Source of the DNA: Pseudochelatococcus lubricantis
GTDB taxonomy: Bacteria > Pseudomonadota > Alphaproteobacteria > Rhizobiales > Beijerinckiaceae
Assembly: GCF_011762225.1 (NCBI RefSeq)
Contig: NZ_JAASQI010000007.1
Span: 124,001 to 188,000 of the forward strand
Length of the DNA: 64,000 nt
Direction: 5' to 3'
Shown here: positions 51,143 to 60,605 of the stretch, piece after piece
Layout: every line of letters starts with the position of its first letter
How positions within the stretch are numbered: the stretch's first letter is position 1
The notes under the pieces: model-generated
The model's database searches: none
Told to the model about the DNA's origin: nothing
What the model saw: the letters and a program-made list of their open reading frames with translations, nothing else
Made by a program: the position numbers and the translations under genes

Positions 51143-51683
51143 AACTCATGATGCCGCATATGGGGAGTCGTCGCGAAGCGGTATTTCAGAAGACGGGCGT
51201 CGGCCGTTTCCGCGAAAGCCGGACTATCGCCGAGGACGGATGCAACACCATTGCACGAGCGCTGGTCTGGACGATATCCGGTTCTATCTACCTTTGATCG
51301 GCTGGCTGCTCCAATTCCACCATTTATTTAATCAAATACATAGATTTTGTATTTTTTTAAATGAGTGCACGTTGGCTGTCAAGGGACGGTCTCTCGTCCT
51401 CATCGGATGTAGACAGAAGCAGGAAATGGAACGGGAGGCAGCGGCGAGAATCTCGCTGACGATCCGTTTCTGCAGGACGAAATAGGCACGCGCCCCACTG
51501 ATCGTGAGGCTCCCGTACGGAAGGAGCCTATCAGGATGCTGAGCTGCCAAGATGGGTGCATAGCATAACCTCTAAGGCAGTTTACTTCTCTTCAAAAATG
51601 AGATAGGCGATAATAATCATAAATATGATAGTTTTAATATAATTTCTGCTGTCACCATCCATTGTCAGGCGTCGCGCTCGTCC
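51143..51683. promoter_or_regulatory. 540-base AT-rich control region upstream of module A
   Basis: No gene recognised. A 21-base dyad AAATACA-N7-TGTATTT lies at 51334-51354. A TATAAT hexamer (51638-51643) sits within TTTAATATAATT, the same string that occurs before module B at about 57339. It is the likely promoter of the flavoprotein gene at 51684. Confidence 0.5.
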
Positions 51684-53303
51684 ATGTCCCTTCCTACCCG
51701 GCCAACCAGTCAACGTAACGGCGAACAAGATATGCATCTCGATGCAGACGTGCTGGTGATCGGCGGCGGGCCGGCCGGATGCTGGGCCGGGCTGGCGGCG
51801 CTGCGGAGTGGCGCGTCGGTCGTTCTGGTCGACAAGGGCTATGTCGGCACGAGCGGCGCGATGGCGGCCGGCAACAACACGGTCATCGACACGTTGGCGG
51901 GCTCCGTGGAACGGCAGCGTTCGGTGGACCAGCGGCTGCGGCTCGGCTGCGGCCTCGCCGACGCGGAGCGGCTGGAGCGCGTGATGGACCACACCCGCGC
52001 GAGCCTCGACCTGCTGGCCGAGTGGGATTACCCCTTTCCGCGCCGCGAGGACGGACGGCCCTATCGAGGCATGCTGCGCGGGGTGGATAACCTGCGCTTC
52101 CTGCGCCAGCGGCTGATCAAGGGCGGCGCGCGCATTCTCGACCACAGCCCGGCCGACGCGCTGCTGCTCGATGCCGAGGGCGCGGCCGCGGGCGCGACCG
52201 GTTTCGACCGCCGCACGGGGGCACGCTGGCGGACGGACGCCGGCGCGGTGGTGATCGCGACCGGCGGATGCGCCTTCCTCAGCGGGGCGATCGGCACGCA
52301 CAACCTCACCGGCGACGGCTATCTGCTGGGCGTCGAGGCGGGCGCAACCCTGTCCGGGATGGAGTTTTCCGGCCAATACGGCATATCGCCGGTCTTCTCC
52401 GGGGTGACGAAGGGCATCATCTATTTCTGGGCCACGCTGACGACCGCGCAGGGCGAGGTCATCGACCCCTCGCGCGACAAGCGCACCGTCGCGCACCATC
52501 TGCTGCGCGGGCCCGTCTACGCCGTTCTCGACAAGGCGTCGCCGCGCCTGCAGGAGGGATTGCGCAAGGGCCAGCCCAACATCTTCGTGCCGTTCGACCG
52601 CACCGGCATCGATCCCTTCAGGGACAAGTTCGAGATCACGCTGCGCCACGAAGGCACCGTAAGGGGCACGGGCGGACTGCTGCTGACGGACGGCAGGGCC
52701 GGCACCGCCGTGCCGGGTCTCTTCGCCGCCGGCGACGCCGCCTCGCGCGAGCCGATGTCGGGCGCGACGAGCGGCGGCGGCGGTCCCAACGCCGCCTGGG
52801 CCATCGCGACCGGAGGCTGGGCCGGCGAGGACGCCGCCGCCTTCGCCCGTGCGCTGGGGCCGCGCGCGCGGGAGCGGACGCGCAGGTCCGCGAACGCGCC
52901 GGCACCGGGCGCCGGCGCCTCCTCGCGCGTCGCAGCGGAAATCGTGGCGCAAGTCGTGACGGAGGTCCGCAAGGCGATCCTGCCGCTCGACGGCGGCTAT
53001 TTCCGCACCGAAGCCTCGCTCCTGCGCCAACAGGCCCTCTTTGACGGGCTGTGGCGCGATCCCGCGTGGCGGACGGGCCTGCCCGGAAGCCGCGAGGCGG
53101 AGGCGCTGCTCGCGACCGCGCGCTGGGTGACGCAGGCAGCGCTGCTGCGGGAAGAAACTCGCGGCACCCACCGCCGCACGGACCGGCCGCAGAGCGATGA
53201 CCGCCTGGCGGGTTCCTTCCACCTCCGCGGCGCGAACGAGCCGCGGAGCCTGTTCGCGCCTTTCGCCGAAGAAACCTTCCCCTACCGGAGCGCAGTGCGA
53301 TGA
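51684..53303 (+). CDS. AprA/fumarate-reductase-like FAD oxidoreductase (module A)
   Basis: 539 residues. FAD-binding ADVLVIGGGPAGCWAGLAAL at about 21-40, then YVGTSGAMAAGNN. ATGGCAFLSGAIGTHNLTGD near 190-210 contacts flavin. LFAAGDAASREPMSGATSGG near 345 is the second FAD contact. The fold is that of the fumarate reductase/adenylylsulfate reductase alpha flavoproteins. ATG 51732 is an alternative start and neither has a good ribosome site. It overlaps the ferredoxin gene by four bases, so the two form an AprAB-like pair. A paralogue is at 60602-62206. The redox substrate is unknown; it is presumably the solute brought in by the adjoining transporter. Confidence 0.82.
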   Translation: MSLPTRPTSQRNGEQDMHLDADVLVIGGGPAGCWAGLAALRSGASVVLVDKGYVGTSGAMAAGNNTVIDTLAGSVERQRSVDQRLRLGCGLADAERLERVMDHTRASLDLLAEWDYPFPRREDGRPYRGMLRGVDNLRFLRQRLIKGGARILDHSPADALLLDAEGAAAGATGFDRRTGARWRTDAGAVVIATGGCAFLSGAIGTHNLTGDGYLLGVEAGATLSGMEFSGQYGISPVFSGVTKGIIYFWATLTTAQGEVIDPSRDKRTVAHHLLRGPVYAVLDKASPRLQEGLRKGQPNIFVPFDRTGIDPFRDKFEITLRHEGTVRGTGGLLLTDGRAGTAVPGLFAAGDAASREPMSGATSGGGGPNAAWAIATGGWAGEDAAAFARALGPRARERTRRSANAPAPGAGASSRVAAEIVAQVVTEVRKAILPLDGGYFRTEASLLRQQALFDGLWRDPAWRTGLPGSREAEALLATARWVTQAALLREETRGTHRRTDRPQSDDRLAGSFHLRGANEPRSLFAPFAEETFPYRSAVR

Positions 53304-53638
53304 TCGAGCTTGTCAGCAGCGAACGTTGCATCGGGTGCGACCTGTGCGTCAAGGCATGCCCCGACAACGTTTTCGACAGCGGTCCCGACGGCATCCCCGT
53401 CATCGCGCGGCAGGGCGACTGCCAGACGTGCTTCCTGTGCGAGCTGTTCTGCCCTGTCGACGCTCTTTACGTCTCGCCGTTCTCGGAGCGTGTCGAGGGC
53501 GTGAGCGAGGCGGATCTCGCGGCGCGCGGCCTCCTCGGCAGCTTCCGAGCGGAAATGGGCTGGAAGAACGCCAAGCCGCGCGGAACCCACAAGGATCTCA
53601 GCTACCGCATGTTCGAGAGCGGTGCGATCACGCCATGA
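53300..53638 (+). CDS. Two-cluster ferredoxin-like electron-transfer subunit (module A)
   Basis: 112 residues. Two 4Fe-4S motifs: CIGCDLCVKACP (residues 10-21) and CQTCFLCELFCP (residues 41-52). The C-terminal extension of 55 residues resembles that of AprB-type beta subunits. It overlaps the flavoprotein gene by four bases. It should pass electrons to or from the FAD subunit. The paralogue in module B shares the N-terminal MIEL start and both cluster motifs. Confidence 0.88.
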   Translation: MIELVSSERCIGCDLCVKACPDNVFDSGPDGIPVIARQGDCQTCFLCELFCPVDALYVSPFSERVEGVSEADLAARGLLGSFRAEMGWKNAKPRGTHKDLSYRMFESGAITP

Positions 53639-53655
53639 TGCAAGGAACGATCACG

Positions 53656-54720
53656 ATGAGAAAGCTTCTGAAAGCGGCCCTTGCCGCCCTGTTTCTGACT
53701 GCCGCAGTGCAGGCCGCCACCCCGCTTCAGGCGGCCGGGAACCCGGATGTCATCCGGCTCGGGGACGTGGGCTTCGGCTTCGGCACGCCGTTCGGCGTCG
53801 GGGTGCTGGCCATCGCCGACGCCAAGGGATTCATCGCCGAGGAGTTCAAGGGAAGCGACGTCAAGCTCGAATGGACCTACTTCACCGGCACCGGCCCGGC
53901 GATCAACGAGGCGCTGTCCAACAGGCAGCTCGATTTCGCCTCCTACGGCGCGGTTCCCAACATCATCGGCAAGGCCAACGGCCTGCCCACCATCCTGCTC
54001 GCATCCTATGGCGGCACGACGATCTTCGGCGCGGCGCGGCCCGACCTGGATATCAAGTCGATCGCCGATCTGAAAGGCCGCAAGATCGCTATCCAGAAGG
54101 CGACGATCATTCATTGGGGCGTGATCGACGCGCTGAAGCGGGCGGGCCTGAGCGAGCGCGACGTGACCATCGTCGACCTCAAGAACGCTGACCAGTTGGC
54201 CGCGCTTGCCGCGAAAAGCGTCGATGCGGCCTTCGGCGCGGACTTCCTGCTGCCGCTCGCGGACAAGGGGCTCGCGACGATCTTCTACAGGTCGTCCACG
54301 GCCGGCAAGACCGGCGACGGCTTCGGCGCCTTCCTCGTGACGGAGAGCTTCCGCGACAAGTATCCGGAAGCGACGGAAAAGGTCGTGCGCGGGCTCGTCC
54401 GCGCGGCGGCGTGGCTCGGCGACGAGGCGAACCGCGAGGAGGCCTTCACGATCTGGAACCGCGCCGGCACGCCGGTCGAGACGATCCGCAAGTCGAACGA
54501 CGGCGGTTCGCTCAAGGACAAGTACAACCTGCTGCTCGACGACTTCTTCCGCAGCCGCTACGAGAGCGCGATCGCTTTCAACAAGGAGCAGAAGCTCACA
54601 CGCCGCGACGTCGACCTTTCCGCCTGGATCGATCCGACCGTCCTCGACAAGGCCCTGAAATCGGCCGGGCTCGAAACGTTCTGGCGCAAGCGCGACGCGC
54701 AGGGCAACGACCTTCCCTGA
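53656..54720 (+). CDS. SsuA/TauA-like ABC solute-binding protein (module A)
   Basis: 354 residues. Signal peptide MRKLLKAALAALFLTAAVQA. The NMT1/SsuA fold shows GTGPAINEALSNRQLDFASY, IADLKGRKIAIQKATIIHWG and AALAAKSVDAAFGADFLLPL. The start at 53656 has an AAGGA ribosome site nine bases upstream; a longer open frame is a shadow of the flavoprotein region. It sits 17 bases after the ferredoxin gene. Ligands of the family are sulfonates, taurine, nitrate and pyrimidine precursors. The redox partners argue for a sulfonate-like compound here. Confidence 0.88.
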   Translation: MRKLLKAALAALFLTAAVQAATPLQAAGNPDVIRLGDVGFGFGTPFGVGVLAIADAKGFIAEEFKGSDVKLEWTYFTGTGPAINEALSNRQLDFASYGAVPNIIGKANGLPTILLASYGGTTIFGAARPDLDIKSIADLKGRKIAIQKATIIHWGVIDALKRAGLSERDVTIVDLKNADQLAALAAKSVDAAFGADFLLPLADKGLATIFYRSSTAGKTGDGFGAFLVTESFRDKYPEATEKVVRGLVRAAAWLGDEANREEAFTIWNRAGTPVETIRKSNDGGSLKDKYNLLLDDFFRSRYESAIAFNKEQKLTRRDVDLSAWIDPTVLDKALKSAGLETFWRKRDAQGNDLP

Positions 54721-54773
54721 CGTGACGCGGCCGCCCGCACACATCAGCCAATCAACCGGAGACGAGATCGGCC

Positions 54774-55676
54774 ATGCCGCTTGACAGCAAGGCGCTCGAC
54801 ACCAAGGATCGGGCCGGCATCCTCCACCCGCCGCCACTCCCGTGGAACGGGCGGGAGGCGGAGCGCGGCGACGGGGGCAGGCGCCTCTTCCGGCCGGCCG
54901 GCGCGGGCCGGCTGCCCGACCGCCTGTTGCCGTTCGCCCTTCCAGGCGCGCTGCTGGCGTCGTGGCAGGCGGTCACCGCGGCCGGCTTTATGCCGGAACA
55001 GGTGCTGCCGCCGCCCTCGCTGGTGCTGCGGACCTTCATCGCGTTTCTGGGCGACGGCGAGATCGCGAACAATCTCCTCGTCAGCCTGCGGCGAATCGCC
55101 TGCGGGCTCGGCATCGGCGTCGTGACTGGCTTCGCCTTCGGCCTTCTGCTTGGCGTGTCGCGGCGGGCGGAGGCCTATCTGGGGCCGCTGTTCCGCGCGT
55201 TCGCCGCCGTCCCGGCGCTCGGCTGGATTCCTGTCCTCATCCTCATCCTCGGCATCGACGAGGCGCTCAAGATCGTGATCCTGTCCAAGGCCTGCTTCGT
55301 GCCGATGGTGATCGCCACCCTGGACGCCTACCGCAACATCCCGGCCCGGCTCCGGGAGGCAGCCGACGTCATGCGGCTTTCGCCCCGCACGCGCCTTCTG
55401 AAGCTGACCCTGCCGGCCATGATGCCGATGCTGTTCGGCGGCCTGCGCCTATCGGCGGGGCAGGCCTTCGTCTCGCTCATCGTCGTCGAGATGCTCGCGG
55501 CGACCGAGGGCATCGGCTACATGATGGTATGGGGACGCACCCTGTTCCAGATCGATATCGTGATGGTCGGCATGGCGATCGTCGGCGTGACCGGCTTCCT
55601 GCTAGACGCGCTGCTGCGGCGGATCGAGCGCGGCATCGGCGCGCGGATGGGCGAGCGGACGGGCAGCCATGGCTGA
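54774..55676 (+). CDS. SsuC/TauC-like ABC permease 1 (module A)
   Basis: 300 residues. About 45 N-terminal residues are polar and variable. Six membrane segments follow, and the EAA loop is LREAADVMRLSPRTRLLKLT near residues 193-212. The ATG at 54774 follows GGAGACGAG. It overlaps the second permease gene by eight bases. SsuABC systems usually have a single permease acting as a homodimer. Two permeases imply a heterodimeric channel. Confidence 0.88.
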   Translation: MPLDSKALDTKDRAGILHPPPLPWNGREAERGDGGRRLFRPAGAGRLPDRLLPFALPGALLASWQAVTAAGFMPEQVLPPPSLVLRTFIAFLGDGEIANNLLVSLRRIACGLGIGVVTGFAFGLLLGVSRRAEAYLGPLFRAFAAVPALGWIPVLILILGIDEALKIVILSKACFVPMVIATLDAYRNIPARLREAADVMRLSPRTRLLKLTLPAMMPMLFGGLRLSAGQAFVSLIVVEMLAATEGIGYMMVWGRTLFQIDIVMVGMAIVGVTGFLLDALLRRIERGIGARMGERTGSHG

Positions 55677-56460
55677 GCAGGCATCGTCCTCCCTGCCGCC
55701 GGCGGGCTTTCCGCGCGGTGCGGTCATTCCGGCCGCGCTCGTCGTCCTCTGGGCGGCGCTGACCGAGACGGGGCTGTGGCACGGCCCGCTCGTCGTCTCG
55801 CCCTCGCAGGTTCTCGCCGTGCCATTCCTCGACGCGTCGGGCCGTGAAATCTGGGCGGGCGTCGGTGCGAGCCTCCTGCGCCTTGCCGCCGGCACGGCGA
55901 TCGGCGCCGCGGCCGGTCTGGCGGCGGGGCTTTTCGTCGGCATGTCGCGCCGGGGCGGGCTCGCGCTCTCGCCCACCCTGCATACGCTGCGCCAGATCGC
56001 GCTGTTCGCGTGGATTCCGCTGCTGACGTCGTGGTTCGGCAACGGCGAGGCGACGAAGCTCTGCTTCGTGGCCATCTCGACCTTCTTCCCGCTCTTCCTC
56101 GCCACGGAGCAGGGACTGCGCACGGTCCCCGCGACGCTGAGGGAGGTGGCGGGGGTGCTGCACCTGTCGCGCCGGCGCACGATCACCGCCCTGCTGCTGC
56201 CGGCCGCCCTGCCCTCGATCGGCGTCGGCGTCCAGATCGCGTTGATATCCGCCTGGATCGGAACGGTGGGCGCGGAATACGCCATCGGCAACGGCCGCGG
56301 GCTCGGCAGCTATATCGCCAGCGCGCGGGACCAGTTCCGCATGGATATCGTCATCGTCGGCGTCGCCGTGCTGGCGGCCGTCGGCGCGGGCCTCCACTAC
56401 CTCTCCCGCGCCGCCATCGCCCGGCTCACGCCGTGGAACAGCCCAAGGAGCAGCGCATGA
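55669..56460 (+). CDS. SsuC/TauC-like ABC permease 2 (module A)
   Basis: 263 residues, six membrane segments, EAA loop LREVAGVLHLSRRRTITALL near residues 155-174. It overlaps the upstream permease by eight bases and the ATPase gene by four (ATGA at 56457). The two permeases are only loosely similar to each other and both carry EAA loops, so both can dock an ATPase subunit. Confidence 0.88.
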   Translation: MAEQASSSLPPAGFPRGAVIPAALVVLWAALTETGLWHGPLVVSPSQVLAVPFLDASGREIWAGVGASLLRLAAGTAIGAAAGLAAGLFVGMSRRGGLALSPTLHTLRQIALFAWIPLLTSWFGNGEATKLCFVAISTFFPLFLATEQGLRTVPATLREVAGVLHLSRRRTITALLLPAALPSIGVGVQIALISAWIGTVGAEYAIGNGRGLGSYIASARDQFRMDIVIVGVAVLAAVGAGLHYLSRAAIARLTPWNSPRSSA

Positions 56461-57224
56461 CGCCCGTTCAGTCCTCGCCGGCCCCGTCGCTGGCCATCGA
56501 GAACGTCCGCAAGACCTTCACCGTCGAGACGCGGACATTCGCCGCACTGGACGACGTGAGCCTGACCCTGCGGCACAACGAGATCGTCAGCATCCTCGGC
56601 CCCTCGGGCTGCGGCAAGTCCACCCTGCTGCGGCTCGTCGCCGGCCTCGAAACGCCGGATGCGGGGGCGCTCTTCATCAACGGGCGCAGGCCGGTGGCCG
56701 GCCCGGCGCGGGATTGCGCCATCGTGTTTCAGGACCATCGGCTGTTTCCGTGGCTGACGGTGAGCGGGAACGTCGATCTCGCGCTCGATTCCTGCCGCCT
56801 CGCGCCGGCGGAGCGGCGTGAGCGCGTGCGCCGCTACATCGCGCTCGTCGGCCTCGGCAGCTTCGCTTCCGCCTATCCCCGGCAATTGTCCGGCGGTATG
56901 GCGCAGCGCGCCGCCATCGCGCGGGCGCTGGTCGCGGAGCCGGCGCTGCTGCTGATGGACGAGCCGTTCGGCGCGCTCGACTCGCTGCTGCGCACCCGCC
57001 TGCAGGGCGAGTTGCTCGATATCTGGGAGCGCAACCGAGTCACCATCCTGCTCGTCACCCACGATGTCGAGGAAGCGATCTACCTCAGCGACCGCGTCGT
57101 CGTGATGCAGCCCAATCCCGGCCGCATCCGCGCCGTGGTCGATGTCGGCCTGCCGCGACCGCGCCAGCGGGAGGAAACGGCGTTCATCGCCCTGCGCAAG
57201 TCGCTGCTGGAACTGCTTTCCTGA
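56457..57224 (+). CDS. SsuB/TauB-like ABC ATPase (module A)
   Basis: 255 residues. Walker A GPSGCGKST, Q-loop VFQDHRLFPWLTV, signature LSGGMAQRAAIARAL, Walker B LLLMDEPFGALD and H-loop LLVTHDVEEAIYLSD. The start at 56457 overlaps the permease stop by four bases. It energises the heterodimeric permease of module A. No TOBE domain is present, as is normal for this subfamily. Confidence 0.92.
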   Translation: MTPVQSSPAPSLAIENVRKTFTVETRTFAALDDVSLTLRHNEIVSILGPSGCGKSTLLRLVAGLETPDAGALFINGRRPVAGPARDCAIVFQDHRLFPWLTVSGNVDLALDSCRLAPAERRERVRRYIALVGLGSFASAYPRQLSGGMAQRAAIARALVAEPALLLMDEPFGALDSLLRTRLQGELLDIWERNRVTILLVTHDVEEAIYLSDRVVVMQPNPGRIRAVVDVGLPRPRQREETAFIALRKSLLELLS

Positions 57225-57319
57225 GACGAATCCGGCATGGCAGCCATGGCCGCCGCTGCAGCCGGGCGGTCCTGCGGGCCGGTGCCGAACACGGAGCCGA
57301 GCAGCTTCGTCTTCTCATT

Positions 57320-57349
57320 TTGAGATAAATTCAGTAGATTTAATATAAT
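57320..57349 (+). promoter_or_regulatory. Housekeeping-type promoter of module B
   Basis: TTGAGA (57320-57325), an 18-base spacer and TATAAT (57344-57349), in the AT-rich gap between the modules. The -10 lies in TTTAATATAATT, shared with the module A leader. Confidence 0.6.
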
Positions 57350-57418
57350 TCGCCTTGCGAGACCTTTTTTGGGGTTATAGGATAACCCCATCAATCATCG
57401 GCGAAGGTACATCCCGCT

Positions 57419-58450
57419 ATGCATTCATCGTCCGGCATTTTCCGCCTCCCGCGGCGCACCGTCATGACGGCCATCCTCGCGTCCGTCATTGCGGCGGCGG
57501 TTCATTCATCGCCCTCCCCGGCGCAGGAGGCGGGCAAGCCTGCCGGACAGGCGGCGCCCGTGGAGCTGAACTTCGGCTTTCCGTGGAACGGCGGCGTGGG
57601 CTTTCCGCCCGCGCTGACCGACGCCACTGGCTATGCCATCCACCTCGGCCTCGCAGGGCCGATCCTGGAGGCGCACGGCTTCAAGCTCGGCCGGCAGATC
57701 GGCTTCAACACCGGGCCCCTGGCGCTCGCAGGCCTGCAGAGCGGCGAGATCCAACTGGCGCAGACGGGCGAGACGCCGGCCGTGCTCACGGTGGTCAACG
57801 GCCAGGCGACGCGCGCGGTGACGATCGGCGCGCCGGCGGGAGACCTGTGGATCGTCGCGCGGAAGTCCGAGGCGGGCAAGCTCGAGGACCTCGCCGGCAA
57901 ATCGATCGGCGCGGCCTTCGGCTCCAACTTCGACAAGTTCGCGCTGGCGGCGCTGAAGCGCACCGGCCAGCAGGACAAGGTGAAGCTCGTCAACCTGTCG
58001 CCGTCGGAAACCTATCCCGCCCTGCAGAGCGGCGGCGTCGCGGCGGTGGTGGCGAGCCCGCCGCAGGCCGTGGGCTGGCTGCGGAAGGACAAGGACGTCC
58101 ACATCATCGCCCGCGCCCGCGAGGGAGATCCCACGCTCGAACTGAGCGCGAGCGTCGTGGTGACGACCGAGGACTTCGCCGTGCGCAATCCCGGCCTGCA
58201 GAAGGCGTTGTGGGAGGTGCAGAAGGCCGGCATCGCGGAAATCCGGAGGGATCCGCAGAAGTACTACACATTCTACAGCCAGAAGACGGGCCTGTCGCCC
58301 GAGGAATCCAGCACCGTCGTCCTGCTCAACTTCGCCGACGCGCCGATTGCGCCGGACGGCCTGAAGGTGATCAGGAGCTCGCTGGCGTTTCTCACCGATA
58401 CGGGCGTCATCAAGCGCAGCGCCGATGTCGACGCCTGGACTCTGAAATAA
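57419..58450 (+). CDS. SsuA/TauA-like ABC solute-binding protein (module B)
   Basis: 343 residues. The signal peptide extends through TAILASVIAAAVHSSPSPAQ, with arginines RRT before it. Family features include ALAGLQSGEIQLAQTGETPA, KLEDLAGKSIGAAFGSNFDK and ALQSGGVAAVVASPPQAVGW. It starts module B, 195 bases after the module A ATPase and 70 bases after the -10 element. It is only distantly similar to the module A binding protein, so the two importers probably take different ligands. Confidence 0.87.
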   Translation: MHSSSGIFRLPRRTVMTAILASVIAAAVHSSPSPAQEAGKPAGQAAPVELNFGFPWNGGVGFPPALTDATGYAIHLGLAGPILEAHGFKLGRQIGFNTGPLALAGLQSGEIQLAQTGETPAVLTVVNGQATRAVTIGAPAGDLWIVARKSEAGKLEDLAGKSIGAAFGSNFDKFALAALKRTGQQDKVKLVNLSPSETYPALQSGGVAAVVASPPQAVGWLRKDKDVHIIARAREGDPTLELSASVVVTTEDFAVRNPGLQKALWEVQKAGIAEIRRDPQKYYTFYSQKTGLSPEESSTVVLLNFADAPIAPDGLKVIRSSLAFLTDTGVIKRSADVDAWTLK

Positions 58451-58468
58451 CGGGCCCGGCGGCGGAAG

Positions 58469-59356
58469 ATGAGCAACTCCCATGGAGCGGCGATGACCGG
58501 CTGCGCGCCGGCAGGGGCCGGGGGCGAGGCGGCGGGACGGCGGGGCGGATACCGGCTCGTATCGCCGAAGGCCGCCCGCGCCGCCCGGCCATCGGCGGCG
58601 GCGGACATCGCGATGCGCGCGCTCGTGCCGGCGGCGGCCGTCGCCTTCTGGTGGCTCGCCTCGCGGCAAGGGTGGATCAGGCCGCAATTGCTGCCCCCGC
58701 CCGGCGATGTCCTGACGGCGTTCCTCACGCTGATGCAGAACGGCATGCTGTGGGACAATCTCTCCGTCTCGCTCGCCCGGGCCGGCGTCGGCTTTCTGAT
58801 CGGCATCGCGATCGCGCTGCCGCTCGGCATCCTGGCCGGCCTCTACAGGCTCGGCGACCAGTTGATCGACCCGACCCTCCAGATGATCAGGACGATACCG
58901 TTTCTCGCGGTCGCGCCCCTGTTCGTCGTCTGGCTGGGGATCGGCGAACCGCACAAGATCGCGCTGGTCGCGCTCGCCTGCGCGGTGCCGTTCTACCTCA
59001 ACACCCAGGGCGGCGTGCGCCAGGCGGATCCCGCCATCCTGGAGGCGGCGCAGGTCTTTGGCGCCTCCCGGGCGGAGGTCGTCTGGCGCATCATCCTGCC
59101 CAACGCGCTGCCCCAGATGCTGATCGGGCTGCGGCAATCGATCGGCCTCGCCTTGCTCGCGCTCGTTCTGGCGGAGCAGACGAACGCACCCAAGGGCATC
59201 GGCGCGCTGGCGCTCGCGGCGCAGCAATATTTCGAAACCGACATCCTGCTGGTCTGCATCATCGTCTACGCGGTCTGGGGGCTGGTCGGCGACGGCATCG
59301 TGCGCTTCCTCGAAGCCGTCGCCATGCCCTGGCGACGCAAGCGGAGAGAAGCGTGA
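58469..59356 (+). CDS. SsuC/TauC-like ABC permease (module B)
   Basis: 295 residues. The N-terminal 50 residues are polar; six membrane segments follow. The EAA loop is LEAAQVFGASRAEVVWRIIL near residues 191-210. An upstream permease partner is absent, so it should work as a homodimer. Its stop overlaps the ATPase ATG by one base. ATG 58493 is an alternative start. Confidence 0.87.
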   Translation: MSNSHGAAMTGCAPAGAGGEAAGRRGGYRLVSPKAARAARPSAAADIAMRALVPAAAVAFWWLASRQGWIRPQLLPPPGDVLTAFLTLMQNGMLWDNLSVSLARAGVGFLIGIAIALPLGILAGLYRLGDQLIDPTLQMIRTIPFLAVAPLFVVWLGIGEPHKIALVALACAVPFYLNTQGGVRQADPAILEAAQVFGASRAEVVWRIILPNALPQMLIGLRQSIGLALLALVLAEQTNAPKGIGALALAAQQYFETDILLVCIIVYAVWGLVGDGIVRFLEAVAMPWRRKRREA

Positions 59357-60141
59357 TGCCGGATGCGATCGACGGGAACGGCGGGCGCGACCACGGCGTC
59401 CTGGCCGTCGACATGCGCGGGGTCGGCAAGAGCTTCGGCGCATCGCCCATCCTGCGGGGTTTCGACCTCGCGATCGAAAGGGGCTCGTTCGTCGCCCTGC
59501 TCGGCGCGAGCGGCAGCGGCAAGAGCACGGTGCTGCGCATCCTGCTCGGGCTGGAGGACATCGATTCCGGCAGCGTGCTGGTGGCGCCGAACCGCACGGT
59601 GGTGTTTCAGGACGCGCGCCTCGTCCGCAACCTCGACGTCAGCGCCAACGTCTTGATCGGCCAGAAGAGGACCGCCGCCGCGCGGCAGGTGGCCGTGCGG
59701 GCGCTGCACGAGGTGGGACTGTCGCACCGCCTGCACGCCTGGCCGCACACGCTGTCCGGCGGCGAGGCGCAGCGCGTCGCCCTGGCGCGCGCGCTGGTGC
59801 GCGAGCCGCAGCTTCTGCTGCTGGACGAGCCGTTCGCCGCCCTCGACGCGCTGACCCGCATCCGCATGCAGCAGTTGGTGGCGGAACTCTGCGACCGCCA
59901 CCAGCCGGCGGTTCTCCTCGTCACGCATGATGTCGACGAGGCCCTGCTGCTCGCCGACCGGGTGGTGATCCTGAGGGAAGGCGCGCTCGCGCTCGACCGA
60001 CCCGTGCCGCTGGGCCGGCCGCGCAACCGGAATGCGCCCGGCTTCGCGGCCCTGCGGCAGGAGCTGCTGCAGATACTCGGCGTGAACGACGACGTCGGCG
60101 CCGGCCCGCAAGCGCCCGCGATCCGGGGGGCGGCGGAATGA
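59356..60141 (+). CDS. SsuB/TauB-like ABC ATPase (module B)
   Basis: 261 residues. Walker A GASGSGKST, Q-loop VVFQDARLV, signature LSGGEAQRVALARAL, Walker B LLLLDEPFAALDAL and H-loop LLVTHDVDEALLLAD. The start at 59356 overlaps the permease stop; a GTG at 59353 is possible. The much longer open frame from 57355 is a shadow of the binding-protein and permease genes. The stop overlaps the ferredoxin gene by four bases. Confidence 0.9.
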   Translation: MPDAIDGNGGRDHGVLAVDMRGVGKSFGASPILRGFDLAIERGSFVALLGASGSGKSTVLRILLGLEDIDSGSVLVAPNRTVVFQDARLVRNLDVSANVLIGQKRTAAARQVAVRALHEVGLSHRLHAWPHTLSGGEAQRVALARALVREPQLLLLDEPFAALDALTRIRMQQLVAELCDRHQPAVLLVTHDVDEALLLADRVVILREGALALDRPVPLGRPRNRNAPGFAALRQELLQILGVNDDVGAGPQAPAIRGAAE

Positions 60142-60605
60142 TCGAGCTCATCAGCGCCGAACGATGCACCCTGTGCGACCTCTGCGTCGACATATGCCCG
60201 ACGGACGTGTTCGAGCTGAGGGAGAACGCGCCGCCCGCCATCGCGCGTCAGGAAGACTGCCAGACCTGCTACATGTGCGAAATCCATTGCCCGGCAGATG
60301 CGATGTACGTCGCCCCCCGTCGCGAGCCGGCGGCCGAGGAATCCGTTCACCGCGACGAGAGCCGACTGGCGGCTGCCGGCATTCTCGGCAGTTTCCGCGC
60401 GCGCCTGGGCTGGGGCAAGGGCAGGCGCCCCCCGCGCACCTTCGACGAGGCGCTGGCACTAGCCCGCACCGGACCGGGAGCGGGACCGGGACCGGAGGGC
60501 ATGTCCGCGCCGGACGCGGCGCATGAGCGGGGCGAGGCCCTCCCGCAAGGCGCCCTGCCCCAAGGCGCCCTCCCTCACGGCGACGAAGGCACGGCAGACC
60601 GATGA
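60138..60605 (+). CDS. Two-cluster ferredoxin-like electron-transfer subunit (module B)
   Basis: 155 residues. Cluster motifs CTLCDLCVDICP (residues 10-21) and CQTCYMCEIHCP (residues 41-52), at the same positions as in module A. The C-terminus is longer and ends in a low-complexity stretch rich in Gly, Pro and Ala with repeated QGAL/PHGD-like units. It overlaps both neighbours by four bases, so ATPase, ferredoxin and flavoprotein are translated as a coupled set. Confidence 0.87.
   Translation: MIELISAERCTLCDLCVDICPTDVFELRENAPPAIARQEDCQTCYMCEIHCPADAMYVAPRREPAAEESVHRDESRLAAAGILGSFRARLGWGKGRRPPRTFDEALALARTGPGAGPGPEGMSAPDAAHERGEALPQGALPQGALPHGDEGTADR

Noticed and set aside
51240-51485. 81-residue plus-strand ORF in the module A leader
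   Set aside because: No start context or family match; its region contains operator-like dyads and promoter-like AT tracts.
53197-53655. Upstream extension of the module A binding-protein frame
   Set aside because: It overlaps flavoprotein and ferredoxin genes; the signal peptide and ribosome site fix the start at 53656.
57355-59355. Long upstream extension of the module B ATPase frame
   Set aside because: It overlaps the binding-protein and permease genes and contains no motif; the ATPase domain starts at 59356.
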